Source: an uncultured Duncaniella sp.
GTDB taxonomy: Bacteria; Bacteroidota; Bacteroidia; Bacteroidales; Muribaculaceae
Assembly (NCBI GenBank): GCA_910577255.1
Contig: CAJTMH010000005.1
Span: 137,386 to 201,385 of the forward strand
Length of the DNA: 64,000 nucleotides
Direction of reading: 5' to 3'
This document shows, in pieces, positions 8,168-15,718 of the stretch. The notes below the pieces were generated by a model. That model was not told the origin of the DNA. It saw nothing but the letters and a program-made list of their open reading frames with translations, and did no database searches. Each line of letters starts with the position of its first letter. Positions within the stretch are counted from its first letter, which is position 1. A program made the position numbers and the translations under genes.

Positions 8168-8878
8168 TTATTCCTTGTATTTGTTCTTGTGGATGCGTGG
8201 GCCGCCGTTGTCGGGAGCACCCACAATGATAACAATTTCTCCTCGCGGAAGGTTTTCGGCGAAGTAAGATGCGAGTTCTCCGAGGGTGCCCCAATGGGTG
8301 GTGTCGTGGAGTTTTGAAATCTCGCGTGACACGGAGGCGGGACGGTCGTAGCCACATACTTCAGCGAGCTGCTCGAGGGTCTTGACAAGGCGCAGGGGGG
8401 ATTCGTAGATGATTGATGTGCAGTCGTTGGATGCTATTTTTTCCAGACGGCTCTGACGCCCTTTTTTAGGCGGAAGGAATCCCTCGAAAGTGAAGCGGTC
8501 GCAGGGGAGCCCGGAGTTGACGAGTGCCGGGACAAAGGCCGTAGGGCCGGGAAGTGTCTCAACCTCGATGCCTTCACGGCGGCATTCGCGGGTGAGGAGG
8601 AAGCCCGGGTCGCTGATGCCGGGGGTGCCGGCATCGGATATCAATGCCACGGTCTCGCCTCCTAATAGTCGGTCGACTATGGGACGTACGGTGGCATGCT
8701 CGTTAAATTTGTGATGGCTGGCGCATGGGGTGGTGATGCCGAAATGACGCAGCAGCACCGAGGAGGTTCGGGTGTCCTCGGCGAATATCTGCGAGCATTC
8801 CTTGAGCACTTCTACAGCGCGAGGTGTCATGTCTGCCATATTGCCTACCGGGGTAGGGACGATATAGAGTTTTCCCAT
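8168..8878 (-). CDS. rsmI: 16S rRNA (cytidine(1402)-2'-O)-methyltransferase RsmI
   Basis: RsmI uses S-adenosylmethionine to 2'-O-methylate C1402 in the decoding centre of 16S rRNA. The 236-aa protein begins MGKLYIVPTPVGNMADMTPRA, the hallmark of the family. It continues with AEDTRTSSVLLRHFGI (34-49), LISDAGTPGISDPGF (79-93), LPGPTAFVPALVNSGLP (108-124) and a C-terminal SREISK...GEIVIIVG. All are typical tetrapyrrole-methylase-fold motifs. It lies 34 bp upstream of the coiled-coil lipoprotein on the same strand; no functional link is evident. Confidence 0.95.
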   Translation of the reverse strand: MGKLYIVPTPVGNMADMTPRAVEVLKECSQIFAEDTRTSSVLLRHFGITTPCASHHKFNEHATVRPIVDRLLGGETVALISDAGTPGISDPGFLLTRECRREGIEVETLPGPTAFVPALVNSGLPCDRFTFEGFLPPKKGRQSRLEKIASNDCTSIIYESPLRLVKTLEQLAEVCGYDRPASVSREISKLHDTTHWGTLGELASYFAENLPRGEIVIIVGAPDNGGPRIHKNKYKE

Positions 8879-8962
8879 GCGTTTCTATCAGAATTGGTGA
8901 TTTGTGATTTTTTTGATTATGGACACCGCGGTGACAGTGGCGGTGATGAGGGTCGGCGCGGA

Positions 8963-9595
8963 TCAAAAATGACGGCGCACGATGGCCATGAATTCTTTCA
9001 CGTCGTCGCTGTCAGGGTCCCAGCAGAGGTCGTTGTAGAAGTATTCCTCGGCTTCGTCGAAGTCCGACATCGTGGCGATGACGTTGAGTGTCTCGTCAAA
9101 CTCATCCTGGGAGTTGCGGAATAGTTCGCGGCGGAAACGGAATTTATCGTTGAGCGTAAAGGCCTTGAAGATGTTCTGGGCTCTCTGGCGTGAGAGTTTC
9201 TCATCGAGGGTCATTGATGGCTCTGCGTCCTCGGTCTCTTCAAGTTGTGCCGACTCGGCTATTGATTGGGCATCGGTGTGGGGCATGGGAGCAGGTTGAG
9301 GCTCGGGGGCTACTGACGGTCCACTGATGTGGTGGGCCTCTTCGCTGCCGGTCTCAGTGACTGTTGTCTCATCCACAAAATCATCGTTGTATTCCTCCTC
9401 GTCTGGAAGGGTGATATGGGACTCTCCCTCAGAGTCTGGCTGCAGACGACGGGCGAGCTCCTCGGCCTTTGAACGAAGCAGAGAGCGCATCTCGTCGGTG
9501 GTCTCATCGCCACGGTTGATTTGCAGAAGAAGAAGTCCCTCGATCTCGTATGCGAGGTTTAGCAGCTCCAGGCTGTTGTTGTCTATTTTGTTCAT
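8963..9595 (-). CDS. Conserved hypothetical protein, acidic
   Basis: The 210-aa soluble protein has an N-terminal helical part (ELLNLAYEIEGLLLLQINRG, residues 9-28), a long acidic disordered middle (about 60-135, rich in Glu, Asp, Pro), and a compact C-terminal helical domain (TLDEKLSRQ through EFMAIVRRHF) with FKAFTLNDKFRFRRELF. I recognise the layout as a Bacteroidetes conserved hypothetical without assigned function. It starts 13 bp after the PBP4 stop on the same strand, so the two are likely co-transcribed, which hints at an envelope or growth-related role without proving it. Confidence 0.7.
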   Translation of the reverse strand: MNKIDNNSLELLNLAYEIEGLLLLQINRGDETTDEMRSLLRSKAEELARRLQPDSEGESHITLPDEEEYNDDFVDETTVTETGSEEAHHISGPSVAPEPQPAPMPHTDAQSIAESAQLEETEDAEPSMTLDEKLSRQRAQNIFKAFTLNDKFRFRRELFRNSQDEFDETLNVIATMSDFDEAEEYFYNDLCWDPDSDDVKEFMAIVRRHF

Positions 9596-9607
9596 AGTCG
9601 TCGTATT

Positions 9608-10969
9608 CTACTGCAAACTTACATTAAATTTTTCTAATAGCAAACGCTGCAACTCATTTTTTAGGGCTGCACGGCTGCATCGGAATCCGTTTGCCATGAA
9701 AACAATGATGTGGGTGGGAGTGCCGTCTTCGTCGAAAAGATAGCCGCCGTAGGATTGCACTCCCTTCATGGAGCCTGTCTTCATGGCCACACGCCCCTCG
9801 AGCGGAGTGTCGGCAAGGAAGGCACGCATCGTGCCGTCGTAGCCGGCACGTGGAAACAGATTGGTGTAATCGTTTGAGAAATCGTCGAGGAGCATATACT
9901 TATATATGTCGGCAAGAAAGCGTGCGGTGAGACGGTTGTCGCGCGACAGACCGCTGCCATCGATTATCGTCACACCATAGTCGCTTATTCCGGCCATGGT
10001 CCACACGGCTTTCTCTTCGGCTATGGCATCGGCTCGTGTCCCGCCTGGTGTTATGGCGCGCAGCATCCCTTCGGCCATCAGGTTGTCTGACCGGAACATG
10101 AGGCTCTGCATGATAGCTGCGAACGTAGGTGACTTATGGGTGTAGATGATGCGTGATTCGGACGGATGCGCCACTTGCGTGCCGCCTACCTCTATTCCCA
10201 TATCCGCCAACGTGGTGATGATTTCATGTCGCATCACCTTCGAAGGATAAGGCATGGAAAAAGTCTCGCTGTAGCCGCGTCGCAGGTTGCCGCTAACGGT
10301 GAATGTCTCTGAACCGTCGCGACGGTCTACCTTGACTCCGCGCTTTGTGCGATTGACGTAATTGAACTTAAGGTCTGGGACGAAAGGGGAGGAGTCGCCC
10401 GACGGAAGCCTCAGCCTGAACCTGTTGTCGCGGAAATTTGCACCCTGGAGCCTCGCTCCGTAGTACCATGGGATATCTTCTGCCATCCATCCCGCCGGCG
10501 TGGTAGCGTCAGGAAAGTCGCTCTCGTCGATGATGACATCTCCTTCTATGCTGCTGATACCGATACGTTTCAGGGCAATGGCTATGCTGTCGGCAAATCC
10601 ACGTGAGTCGGGCAGGTACTGCGACTCGATGGTGGGATCGCCGGTGACACGCACCATTAGATTGCCGTGGAGGACACCATCGGCTATAGCGCCCTCAGCC
10701 ACAACCGGAGTGAAAAACTGCTCGCTGCAGTCGGCAAGATTGAGTAGCGACGCTACGGTCACTGATTTCATTACCGAAGCCGGGATGAGTGGCCGATCGA
10801 CGTTTTCAGCCACAAGATCGACGCCGAACCTCAGGTCATGGATGAGGATGGCAGTGCGGGTGGTGTCGATCCCGGCAAGCTTGAGTGGAAAACAATATGC
10901 GAAAAATCCCGCCGCCAACATGGCAACAGATAAAATTGTCCGTTTTAGAAATATATTGAAATTCATCAT
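9608..10969 (-). CDS. dacB: D-alanyl-D-alanine carboxypeptidase/endopeptidase, PBP4 family (peptidase S13)
   Basis: The enzyme trims or cleaves peptidoglycan cross-links in the periplasm. The protein (453 aa from the ATG at 10969; a second ATG follows immediately) has an N-terminal hydrophobic signal segment (about 8-27) and all three active-site motifs. These are SVMK (Ser65 nucleophile, Lys68), SDN in MFRSDNLMAEGML, and KTG in VAMKTGSMKGV. The large inserted domain of PBP4 lies between the first and second motifs. The open frame begins at a TTG at 10981, but the tandem ATG is the better start. It heads a short leftward group with the 210-aa protein. Confidence 0.92.
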   Translation of the reverse strand: MMNFNIFLKRTILSVAMLAAGFFAYCFPLKLAGIDTTRTAILIHDLRFGVDLVAENVDRPLIPASVMKSVTVASLLNLADCSEQFFTPVVAEGAIADGVLHGNLMVRVTGDPTIESQYLPDSRGFADSIAIALKRIGISSIEGDVIIDESDFPDATTPAGWMAEDIPWYYGARLQGANFRDNRFRLRLPSGDSSPFVPDLKFNYVNRTKRGVKVDRRDGSETFTVSGNLRRGYSETFSMPYPSKVMRHEIITTLADMGIEVGGTQVAHPSESRIIYTHKSPTFAAIMQSLMFRSDNLMAEGMLRAITPGGTRADAIAEEKAVWTMAGISDYGVTIIDGSGLSRDNRLTARFLADIYKYMLLDDFSNDYTNLFPRAGYDGTMRAFLADTPLEGRVAMKTGSMKGVQSYGGYLFDEDGTPTHIIVFMANGFRCSRAALKNELQRLLLEKFNVSLQ

Positions 10970-11068
10970 CAGAAAGGTCAAAATAGGGTGGTAATCCCCT
11001 TTAAAAACATAAATTCACCACGAAATTAAGCATAAATTGGCATTTTGCGACAAAAAAAGTGTAAAATA

Positions 11069-11100
11069 TTTGCAAAATAAAAAAAAACTCTCTACCTTTG
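11069..11100 (+). promoter_or_regulatory. tRNA-Lys promoter
   Basis: TTTG at 11069-11072, a 20-nt spacer and TACCTTTG at 11093-11100 form a perfect Bacteroidetes promoter. A roughly 95-nt leader with small hairpins (AAGGGAACGCCCTT, GGTCGAGAGCGACC) precedes the tRNA and would be removed by RNase P. Confidence 0.82.
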
Positions 11101-11201
11101 CATCGCTTTTTAAGGGAACGCCCTTAGCAACGGTCGAGAGCGACCACGAGCCTCTCCAGGTTTTCCGAGGTAGAAAGTTCTCCTTGCAACAAAAAGCACA
11201 T

Positions 11202-11274
11202 GATTCGCTAGCTCAGCTGGTAGAGCACAACACTTTTAATGTTGGGGTCCTGGGTTCGAGCCCCAGGCGGATCA
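11202..11274 (+). tRNA. tRNA-Lys(UUU)
   Basis: A 73-nt cloverleaf. The acceptor stem is GATTCGC with GCGGATC (one T-G pair), the D-arm GCTCAGCTGGTAGAGC, the anticodon stem CAACA/TGTTG with loop CTTTTAA (anticodon TTT at 11235-11237), the T-arm CTGGGTTCGAGCCCCAG, and the discriminator A. CCA is not encoded. Its 3' end abuts the integrase side of the ICE and is the presumed attachment site. Confidence 0.96.
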
Positions 11275-11298
11275 CTGAAGGGTTTATCAATCCGACGA

Positions 11299-11335
11299 AA
11301 ACCTCTGAAAATCACCGATTTTCAGAGGTTTTGCT
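11299..11335 (+). terminator. Terminator after tRNA-Lys
   Basis: A 12-bp stem (11301-11312-type arm ACCTCTGAAAAT with ATTTTCAGAGGT) closed by a CACCG loop and followed by TTTGC lies 25 nt after the tRNA. Confidence 0.8.
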
Positions 11336-11340
11336 TTATG

Positions 11341-11700
11341 CCCTCTATCCCCAATCATTGCAAAATATTGAAGTATCTGGTGTGCAAAAAGGGTACACTT
11401 AAAATTGTACCGCCAACTGTACCCTCTTAAAGATTTATTTCGTTATTTTTCAACGATTTGCGCATGATATGGACTGCTAATGAATGTACCCTTTTCAGGT
11501 GTGTCGAGGGTACAATATCAAGTGGAGATGTGGTACATTTCAAGTGTACCACAAACGATGTACCACAGTGTACCACGCCCTCTCTATCAATACTTCCGGC
11601 AGAATAAATGGTTGTCTGAAGTGTTAAAAAAGGGTGCGAAACGAGGGTGCAGATTGGCAGATTATGTGAATTTGGGCGTTTTGCACCCTCGCTACCCCGA
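11341..11700. repeat. Cluster of short direct/inverted repeats, candidate integrase or excisionase binding arm
   Basis: This non-coding stretch between the tRNA terminator and the integrase holds repeated TGTACC/GGTACA words: near 11391, 11406, 11418, 11485, 11508 and 11532, and three direct TGTACCAC copies at 11545-11552, 11559-11566 and 11569-11576. A second set is GGGTGC at 11632 and 11645 with the inverse GCACCC at 11683. Position and repetition fit arm-type sites of a tyrosine recombinase; the role is inferred. No convincing gene was found here. Confidence 0.55.
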
Positions 11701-11730
11701 TAATTTCATACGTTCTTTGGCTTTTACTAC

Positions 11731-11761
11731 TTGTAAAACCGAGAAAAATTTTGTATCTTTA
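11731..11761 (+). promoter_or_regulatory. Integrase promoter
   Basis: TTG at 11731-11733, a 20-nt spacer and TATCTTTA at 11754-11761 approximate the Bacteroidetes consensus; the last base of the -7 box is A rather than G. The ATG of the integrase is 26 nt downstream. Confidence 0.6.
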
Positions 11762-11786
11762 GTTTAACCATTAAAGCCACAAACAA

Positions 11787-13106
11787 ATGAAATTATCCAA
11801 CGAGAGCTATTTCTCCTTGAACTTCATTGCAAGGAAGGCTCGCTTAAACAAGGAGGGTGAAATGCCCATTGCTCTCCGCATCACTATGAATGGGCAACGT
11901 GCGGAAATCTATACCAACCGGTATGTATCTCCAGAAAACTGGAATGCAGCGAAAGGTCAGTCGAAAGGTAAGACTAAGAAAGACCTCGAACTGAACCGTT
12001 ACCTTGACACGATACGCACGAAAATCTGCGAGATACACAACCAGCTTGTCATGCGTGACGAGATGGTGAACCCGGATGTGCTTAAACGGGCCTTCCTCGG
12101 CAAACTTGAAAAGCCGAAGATGCTGTGCGAGGCTTTCCGTGAGGTCAACGTGAAGGTGCGCGAGAAGCTGGAACGCGGCGATGTCTGCGAGGCTACCGTA
12201 CTCCGCTGGGAGCGTTGTGTGAAGTATCTGGAAGAATTCCTGCTTGACAAGGAAGGCGTGAAAGATATTCCGATGAAAAAACTCACATCGGGTATGGTGG
12301 ACGACTTCGAGCATCATCTGCGTGTGAAGAAAGGGTGTGCCAACAACGCTGCGGTGAAATATATCCGCTATCTGAAAAATGTTGTCCGTGTAGGCATAGC
12401 CAACAAGTGGATTGACGAGGATCCGTTTGTGGGCAAACGATACACCCGCACCAAATCTGAAAGAGAGAAACTGACCGAGGCCGAACTCAAAAGGATAATC
12501 GCCCTTGACCTGTCCACCTCTCCCCGTCTTGACCTCGTGCGTGACACCTTCGTGTTCTGCTGCTTCACAGGTCTTGCTTTTGTGGATATTTCCACACTGA
12601 CCCACGACCAGATAGGGACTGATGAAAACGGCGAGAAGTGGATACGCAAGGCACGTCAGAAAACAAACGAGATGAGCGTTATACCGATGCTTGAGATACC
12701 GCTGAAAATTGCTGAGAAATACCGCAACCATCCCAAAGCGGTAGCCAAGAACCTTGTTATTCCGGTTATCTCCAACCAGCGCATGAACTCCTATCTGGAG
12801 GAGATTGCAACGAAAGCGGAAATCAAAAAGCACCTGACAACCCACATCGCGCGCCACACATTCGCAACCATGTCGCTCAACAACCATGTGCCTCTGGAAA
12901 CCGTGTCCAAGATGCTCGGTCACTCAGATATTTCCACAACGCAAATCTATGTGACCATGCTCGACCAGACCGTATCTGAAGATATGGAGCGCATGAGAGC
13001 GAAGTTTGACACAATGCCGGTTGAGATCCAGCCGTTGCCGGAGAAGCCGACAACATTCGTGCCTACACCGCTACCCAAACGAGGACGGCCACGAAAAATA
13101 AAATAA
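11787..13106 (+). CDS. int: Tyrosine recombinase (ICE integrase)
   Basis: The enzyme integrates and excises the element by site-specific recombination at the tRNA-Lys site. The 439-aa protein has an N-terminal arm-binding domain (about 1-95), a SAM-like core-binding domain (about 110-210) and a catalytic domain. Visible catalytic residues are Lys292 (QKTNEMSVIP), His353/Arg356 (HIARHTFAT), His379 (MLGHSD) and nucleophile Tyr388. The first catalytic arginine is replaced by Ala264 (FTGLAFVDIS). A similar loss is known for IntDOT of CTnDOT. It reads away from the tRNA into the element, and a strong hairpin (13122-13162) follows. Confidence 0.95.
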   Translation: MKLSNESYFSLNFIARKARLNKEGEMPIALRITMNGQRAEIYTNRYVSPENWNAAKGQSKGKTKKDLELNRYLDTIRTKICEIHNQLVMRDEMVNPDVLKRAFLGKLEKPKMLCEAFREVNVKVREKLERGDVCEATVLRWERCVKYLEEFLLDKEGVKDIPMKKLTSGMVDDFEHHLRVKKGCANNAAVKYIRYLKNVVRVGIANKWIDEDPFVGKRYTRTKSEREKLTEAELKRIIALDLSTSPRLDLVRDTFVFCCFTGLAFVDISTLTHDQIGTDENGEKWIRKARQKTNEMSVIPMLEIPLKIAEKYRNHPKAVAKNLVIPVISNQRMNSYLEEIATKAEIKKHLTTHIARHTFATMSLNNHVPLETVSKMLGHSDISTTQIYVTMLDQTVSEDMERMRAKFDTMPVEIQPLPEKPTTFVPTPLPKRGRPRKIK

Positions 13107-13121
13107 CAACGCCTGAAAATA

Positions 13122-13162
13122 ACAGTGGCGGCAATCGGGTTAATCCCGGCTGTCGCCACTGT
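13122..13162. terminator. Bidirectional terminator between int and HTH genes
   Basis: Outer stem CAGTGGCG (13123-13130) pairs with CGCCACTG (13154-13161), with an inner CGGG/CCCG stem. It sits between convergent genes. Confidence 0.75.
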
Positions 13163-13178
13163 CGCATTGAATAGTGGA

Positions 13179-13478
13179 TTATTCGTTGTAACGTGGATGA
13201 TAATTCTCATCCATCAGTTGCTGTATCTCTCGCTCGGCATACAGACATTTGCCGCAGATCTTGTAATATGGTATCAATCCCAAATCGCGGTAGTTCTGGA
13301 TTGTGCGCCGGGTGACATTCAGAAGCATCGCAACCTGCTCGTCTGTCAGAAAACTTATGCCACCGAGTATCGGGTGGTGGTTGTCGCGGATTATCCCTAC
13401 TGCCTCAAACGCCTTGCGGGTTAGTTCTCTTGCCGAGATAATCCGTGCATCGGATTTATTGATTATCTCGTCAGCCAT
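13179..13478 (-). CDS. Helix-turn-helix DNA-binding protein (excisionase-like)
   Basis: From the ATG at 13478 the product is 99 aa. A MerR/excisionase-type winged HTH is seen in ISFLTDEQVAMLLNVTRRT followed by IQNYRDLGLIPYYKICGKCL (about residues 40-80). Proteins of this kind near int in Bacteroides ICEs act as recombination directionality factors or regulators. The start codon overlaps the end of the preceding HTH gene by 8 bp, showing coupling and selecting 13478 over the longer frame that opens at 13577. Its role in excision is inferred from position. Confidence 0.85.
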   Translation of the reverse strand: MADEIINKSDARIISARELTRKAFEAVGIIRDNHHPILGGISFLTDEQVAMLLNVTRRTIQNYRDLGLIPYYKICGKCLYAEREIQQLMDENYHPRYNE

Positions 13479-13773
13479 TGGCAAAGGCATTGGGTGAAAC
13501 ACCGTTCCGCTCCAGATAGCCGATGACCTCACTGCAAGGATAACCGACACGGTTGTTATCTTCTCTGACAAAACCAATCTTGCCGCTGTTACGGAGTGTC
13601 TGAAGCGTGGTTGTGCCTATATTGAGGAAATCGCAGACTTCGGCGGCAGACATCAGTTCATCAGGCTTCTTCTTCCGAAGATGTGCCGCAAGATTGACGA
13701 CCATGTTGCATAGGAGCTCGTGCTCGTCGAGGATACAGTCAAGTGTTTCTTTCTCAATTAGTAATACTTCCAT
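13471..13773 (-). CDS. Helix-turn-helix DNA-binding protein
   Basis: The 100-aa protein has an N-terminal helical segment (LDCILDEHELLCNMVVNLAA) and a C-terminal HTH_17-type domain: LMSAAEVCDFLNIGTTTLQT, then LRNSGKIGFVREDNN and GYPCSEVIGYLERNG. It is the first gene of a two-gene leftward operon with the excisionase-like HTH. Its ATG lies at the edge of a nested inverted repeat (13771-13873) and carries the shared CACCAC...ATCCACAA leader, so control of initiation or transcription at that structure is plausible. Confidence 0.83.
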   Translation of the reverse strand: MEVLLIEKETLDCILDEHELLCNMVVNLAAHLRKKKPDELMSAAEVCDFLNIGTTTLQTLRNSGKIGFVREDNNRVGYPCSEVIGYLERNGVSPNAFANG

Positions 13774-13873
13774 AAATTATTGTGGATTTGTGGTGGGTGG
13801 ATATTAAGGTTAAAAAGGCAGCGGGTATCCCTCCCGCTGCCTCACCACTAAATCCACAATCAAATAAATTATG
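13771..13873. repeat. Nested inverted repeat with internal hairpin at the HTH operon start
   Basis: Outer arms 13779-13795 (ATTGTGGATTTGTGGTG) and 13843-13860 are complementary with one bulged base. Inside them is a 9-bp hairpin GGCAGCGGG (13817-13825)/CCCGCTGCC (13833-13841), followed on the minus strand by a T-run, so it is terminator-like in that direction. The outer arms contain the CACCAC...ATCCACAA leader word on both strands. A start codon lies at each end (ATG of the HTH gene at 13773; an 8-codon ORF at 13871 on plus). Confidence 0.7.
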
Positions 13874-13888
13874 ACTGCGATTCAGTGG

Positions 13889-13896
13889 CAAAGTTA
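13889..13896 (-). promoter_or_regulatory. Possible -7 box for the HTH operon
   Basis: The minus strand reads TAACTTTG, matching TAnnTTTG, about 115 nt before the HTH ATG. The resulting leader would contain the whole nested inverted repeat. No clear -33 TTTG. Confidence 0.4.
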
Positions 13897-13965
13897 ACGA
13901 TTTCTATCCGATTTTCAGCTATGTAGAGCCGATTATTTTTGGATATAACCGCCGTTTGAGGGCTT

Positions 13966-15579
13966 TCAGTTTTCCGTATCGGGGTCAATCATCTCAACCA
14001 TGCAGAGTAATGAGCTACTGAAACCGTCGATGACTGAGCGGCCTGTCTGGTCGCCTTCGTAGAGGTCGTTTGCCTCGAACTGCCATGTCAGCAACACCTC
14101 GCTTAACTCACTGCCGGAAAAATCGTCGTAGATTTCCTGCCCCTCGGTGGTGAGGTACAGCTCGTTGTCCTCGATGGATACCAGCCCTTTCTTGACAAGA
14201 CTGCTGATAACGCTGCCGTAGTCCTCGGTTGACTTGGTGAACGGCACGTTTGTGTGCATCACATCGTCAACATAATCAGCATGGGCGGTCAGACTCCACA
14301 TCACATTGGAGAGATCGGTTGACATTCGTGTTGCCGGGTCGCAGGGATAGGCAGCCGCATCCTCGATTTTTACGGTGGTGTCGAATGTACCTGCATCGGT
14401 CACATCGTATGCCTCGCCTGTCAGCTCCCATTCGTGGGCGAAAACGGCATTGCCGATTGTGAACTCCTTGACCGCAATCTTGCGGATTGGCTGCTGCTCT
14501 ACAACCGCCTTCATGCGGTTGAAGATGAGATTGTAGAGCTGTACCTCGCTGGCAGTCATGCCGTCCTCTCCGGCGCGGAGGGTGATGATGGCGTGGTTGT
14601 TGAGCGTGGCTTCGTTGTCACCCCACGGGTAGCCGTTGGTTTCGCCAAACACTGTCTGAAGATGACCGCGAAGTTTTTCAGGCAGGTGTGAGCATGATGT
14701 CATGGGCGATGAGATAAGCCCTTTTGAGTATAGTTTCTCTGCCACTCTTGTGGTCTTTCGCGGTGTGAAGCCGAGATTGTTGAAAGCATCCATCTGGAGT
14801 GTGTGGAGCGTATGAAAGCGCAGGTTGTATGCCGTGGTTTCCGTCACCGTCAGTGTCGCCGGGATTTCATCGCCGACTTTGACAGACGAAAGAATTTCGT
14901 TGGCGGCTTTCTCGGAGTTCCAATAGGATTGTGACTCATAGCTTTCACGGCTGTTGACATTGATGCGGATTGTATGGTTCGGCGAGGTTGGAGCATCGAA
15001 AACGACACACATATTGCCGATGTGTTCGAGGGCGATGGTTTCCTGACGAGTGAGGTCACGGGCAGGAAGTCCGACATGGAGTAACGCTTGATTGATGTTG
15101 TATTCAAACATCATGTCCATGCCCTTTGACACAAGTCCGGTCTGAGCGAGGCGGTAGAGATGCCGGCCGGACTCGCGGTAATGGAACGCTCCACGGATTG
15201 CGCCGTAGCAAAGACGGGTGAGCCACATACGGCTTGTGGTGCAGCCCACGCGGAAATGACGGCATATATTGAAGAAGCGTGCCTGAGCGTCCGCGCCGCC
15301 ATCGGAAGCGAATACAACCTCGTCTGCCTTGCGGAATAGCGGTTTGAGGTTGCGCTCCAGCTCTTTGTCAGTGACTGACATCTTGAACTTCTCCGGGATG
15401 AAGGGATAGCGTCCGACGGCCATTTCGCAGAGCGGAGTCTGGCGGATGAATTTTTCGGGGATAGTGGCGACGGCGATGCTGTTTGAGGCGTAGATGCCGG
15501 TGGCGGTTTCGGTGTTCGCTCCCATTGCGAGAGCCACGTTCTTGGATGTGCGATAATTTTCGCAAACAATTAAAATCAT
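13966..15579 (-). CDS. Type IA topoisomerase-like protein lacking catalytic residues
   Basis: The 537-aa protein follows the topoisomerase I/III layout. MILIVCENYRTSKNVALAMGA matches the Toprim start (Glu7 kept, Lys replaced by Asn8). PFIPEKFKMSVT precedes the Toprim DxDxE site, read here as ASDGGADAQA (Asp93, Gly95, Asp97 instead of D-x-D-x-E). ARDLTRQETIALE matches the GRVQTPTL region. The tyrosine motif GLITYPRTDS has become GLISSPMTSCS (Tyr to Ser291, Arg to Met293, Asp to Ser295). It should therefore not cleave DNA. CTnDOT Exc is an active homologue in the same general position. It probably binds single-stranded DNA as a structural or accessory factor; this is inference. Confidence 0.8.
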   Translation of the reverse strand: MILIVCENYRTSKNVALAMGANTETATGIYASNSIAVATIPEKFIRQTPLCEMAVGRYPFIPEKFKMSVTDKELERNLKPLFRKADEVVFASDGGADAQARFFNICRHFRVGCTTSRMWLTRLCYGAIRGAFHYRESGRHLYRLAQTGLVSKGMDMMFEYNINQALLHVGLPARDLTRQETIALEHIGNMCVVFDAPTSPNHTIRINVNSRESYESQSYWNSEKAANEILSSVKVGDEIPATLTVTETTAYNLRFHTLHTLQMDAFNNLGFTPRKTTRVAEKLYSKGLISSPMTSCSHLPEKLRGHLQTVFGETNGYPWGDNEATLNNHAIITLRAGEDGMTASEVQLYNLIFNRMKAVVEQQPIRKIAVKEFTIGNAVFAHEWELTGEAYDVTDAGTFDTTVKIEDAAAYPCDPATRMSTDLSNVMWSLTAHADYVDDVMHTNVPFTKSTEDYGSVISSLVKKGLVSIEDNELYLTTEGQEIYDDFSGSELSEVLLTWQFEANDLYEGDQTGRSVIDGFSSSLLCMVEMIDPDTEN

Positions 15580-15650
15580 AATTTAATGGGATTTGTGGTG
15601 TTGTTATGAAAGGCACGGGGACGGCAGGTGCTATCCCCGTGCCTTGGGGA
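15580..15650 (-). promoter_or_regulatory. Leader hairpin plus CACCAC motif of the topoisomerase-like gene
   Basis: On the minus strand a 12-bp perfect stem (15645-15634 with 15621-15610, AAGGCACGGGGA and its complement) is followed by TTTCAT, then CACCACAAATCCCATTAAATT directly before the ATG at 15579. It could be an intergenic terminator or an attenuator. Confidence 0.55.
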
Positions 15651-15718
15651 TACTACTTTGGTTGAATCGCAGTCAGTGTTGACTGTGGAATTGAATGTTC
15701 AGTGGTGACGGCAGCACA

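Noticed and set aside
8134..8388. N-terminal extension of the coiled-coil lipoprotein frame
   Set aside because: It overlaps rsmI and lies before a perfect lipoprotein signal peptide starting at 8133.
11844..12923. 359-codon open frame antisense to the integrase
   Set aside because: The plus-strand frame encodes a full tyrosine recombinase with catalytic residues. The minus frame has no recognisable domain and is a codon-bias shadow.
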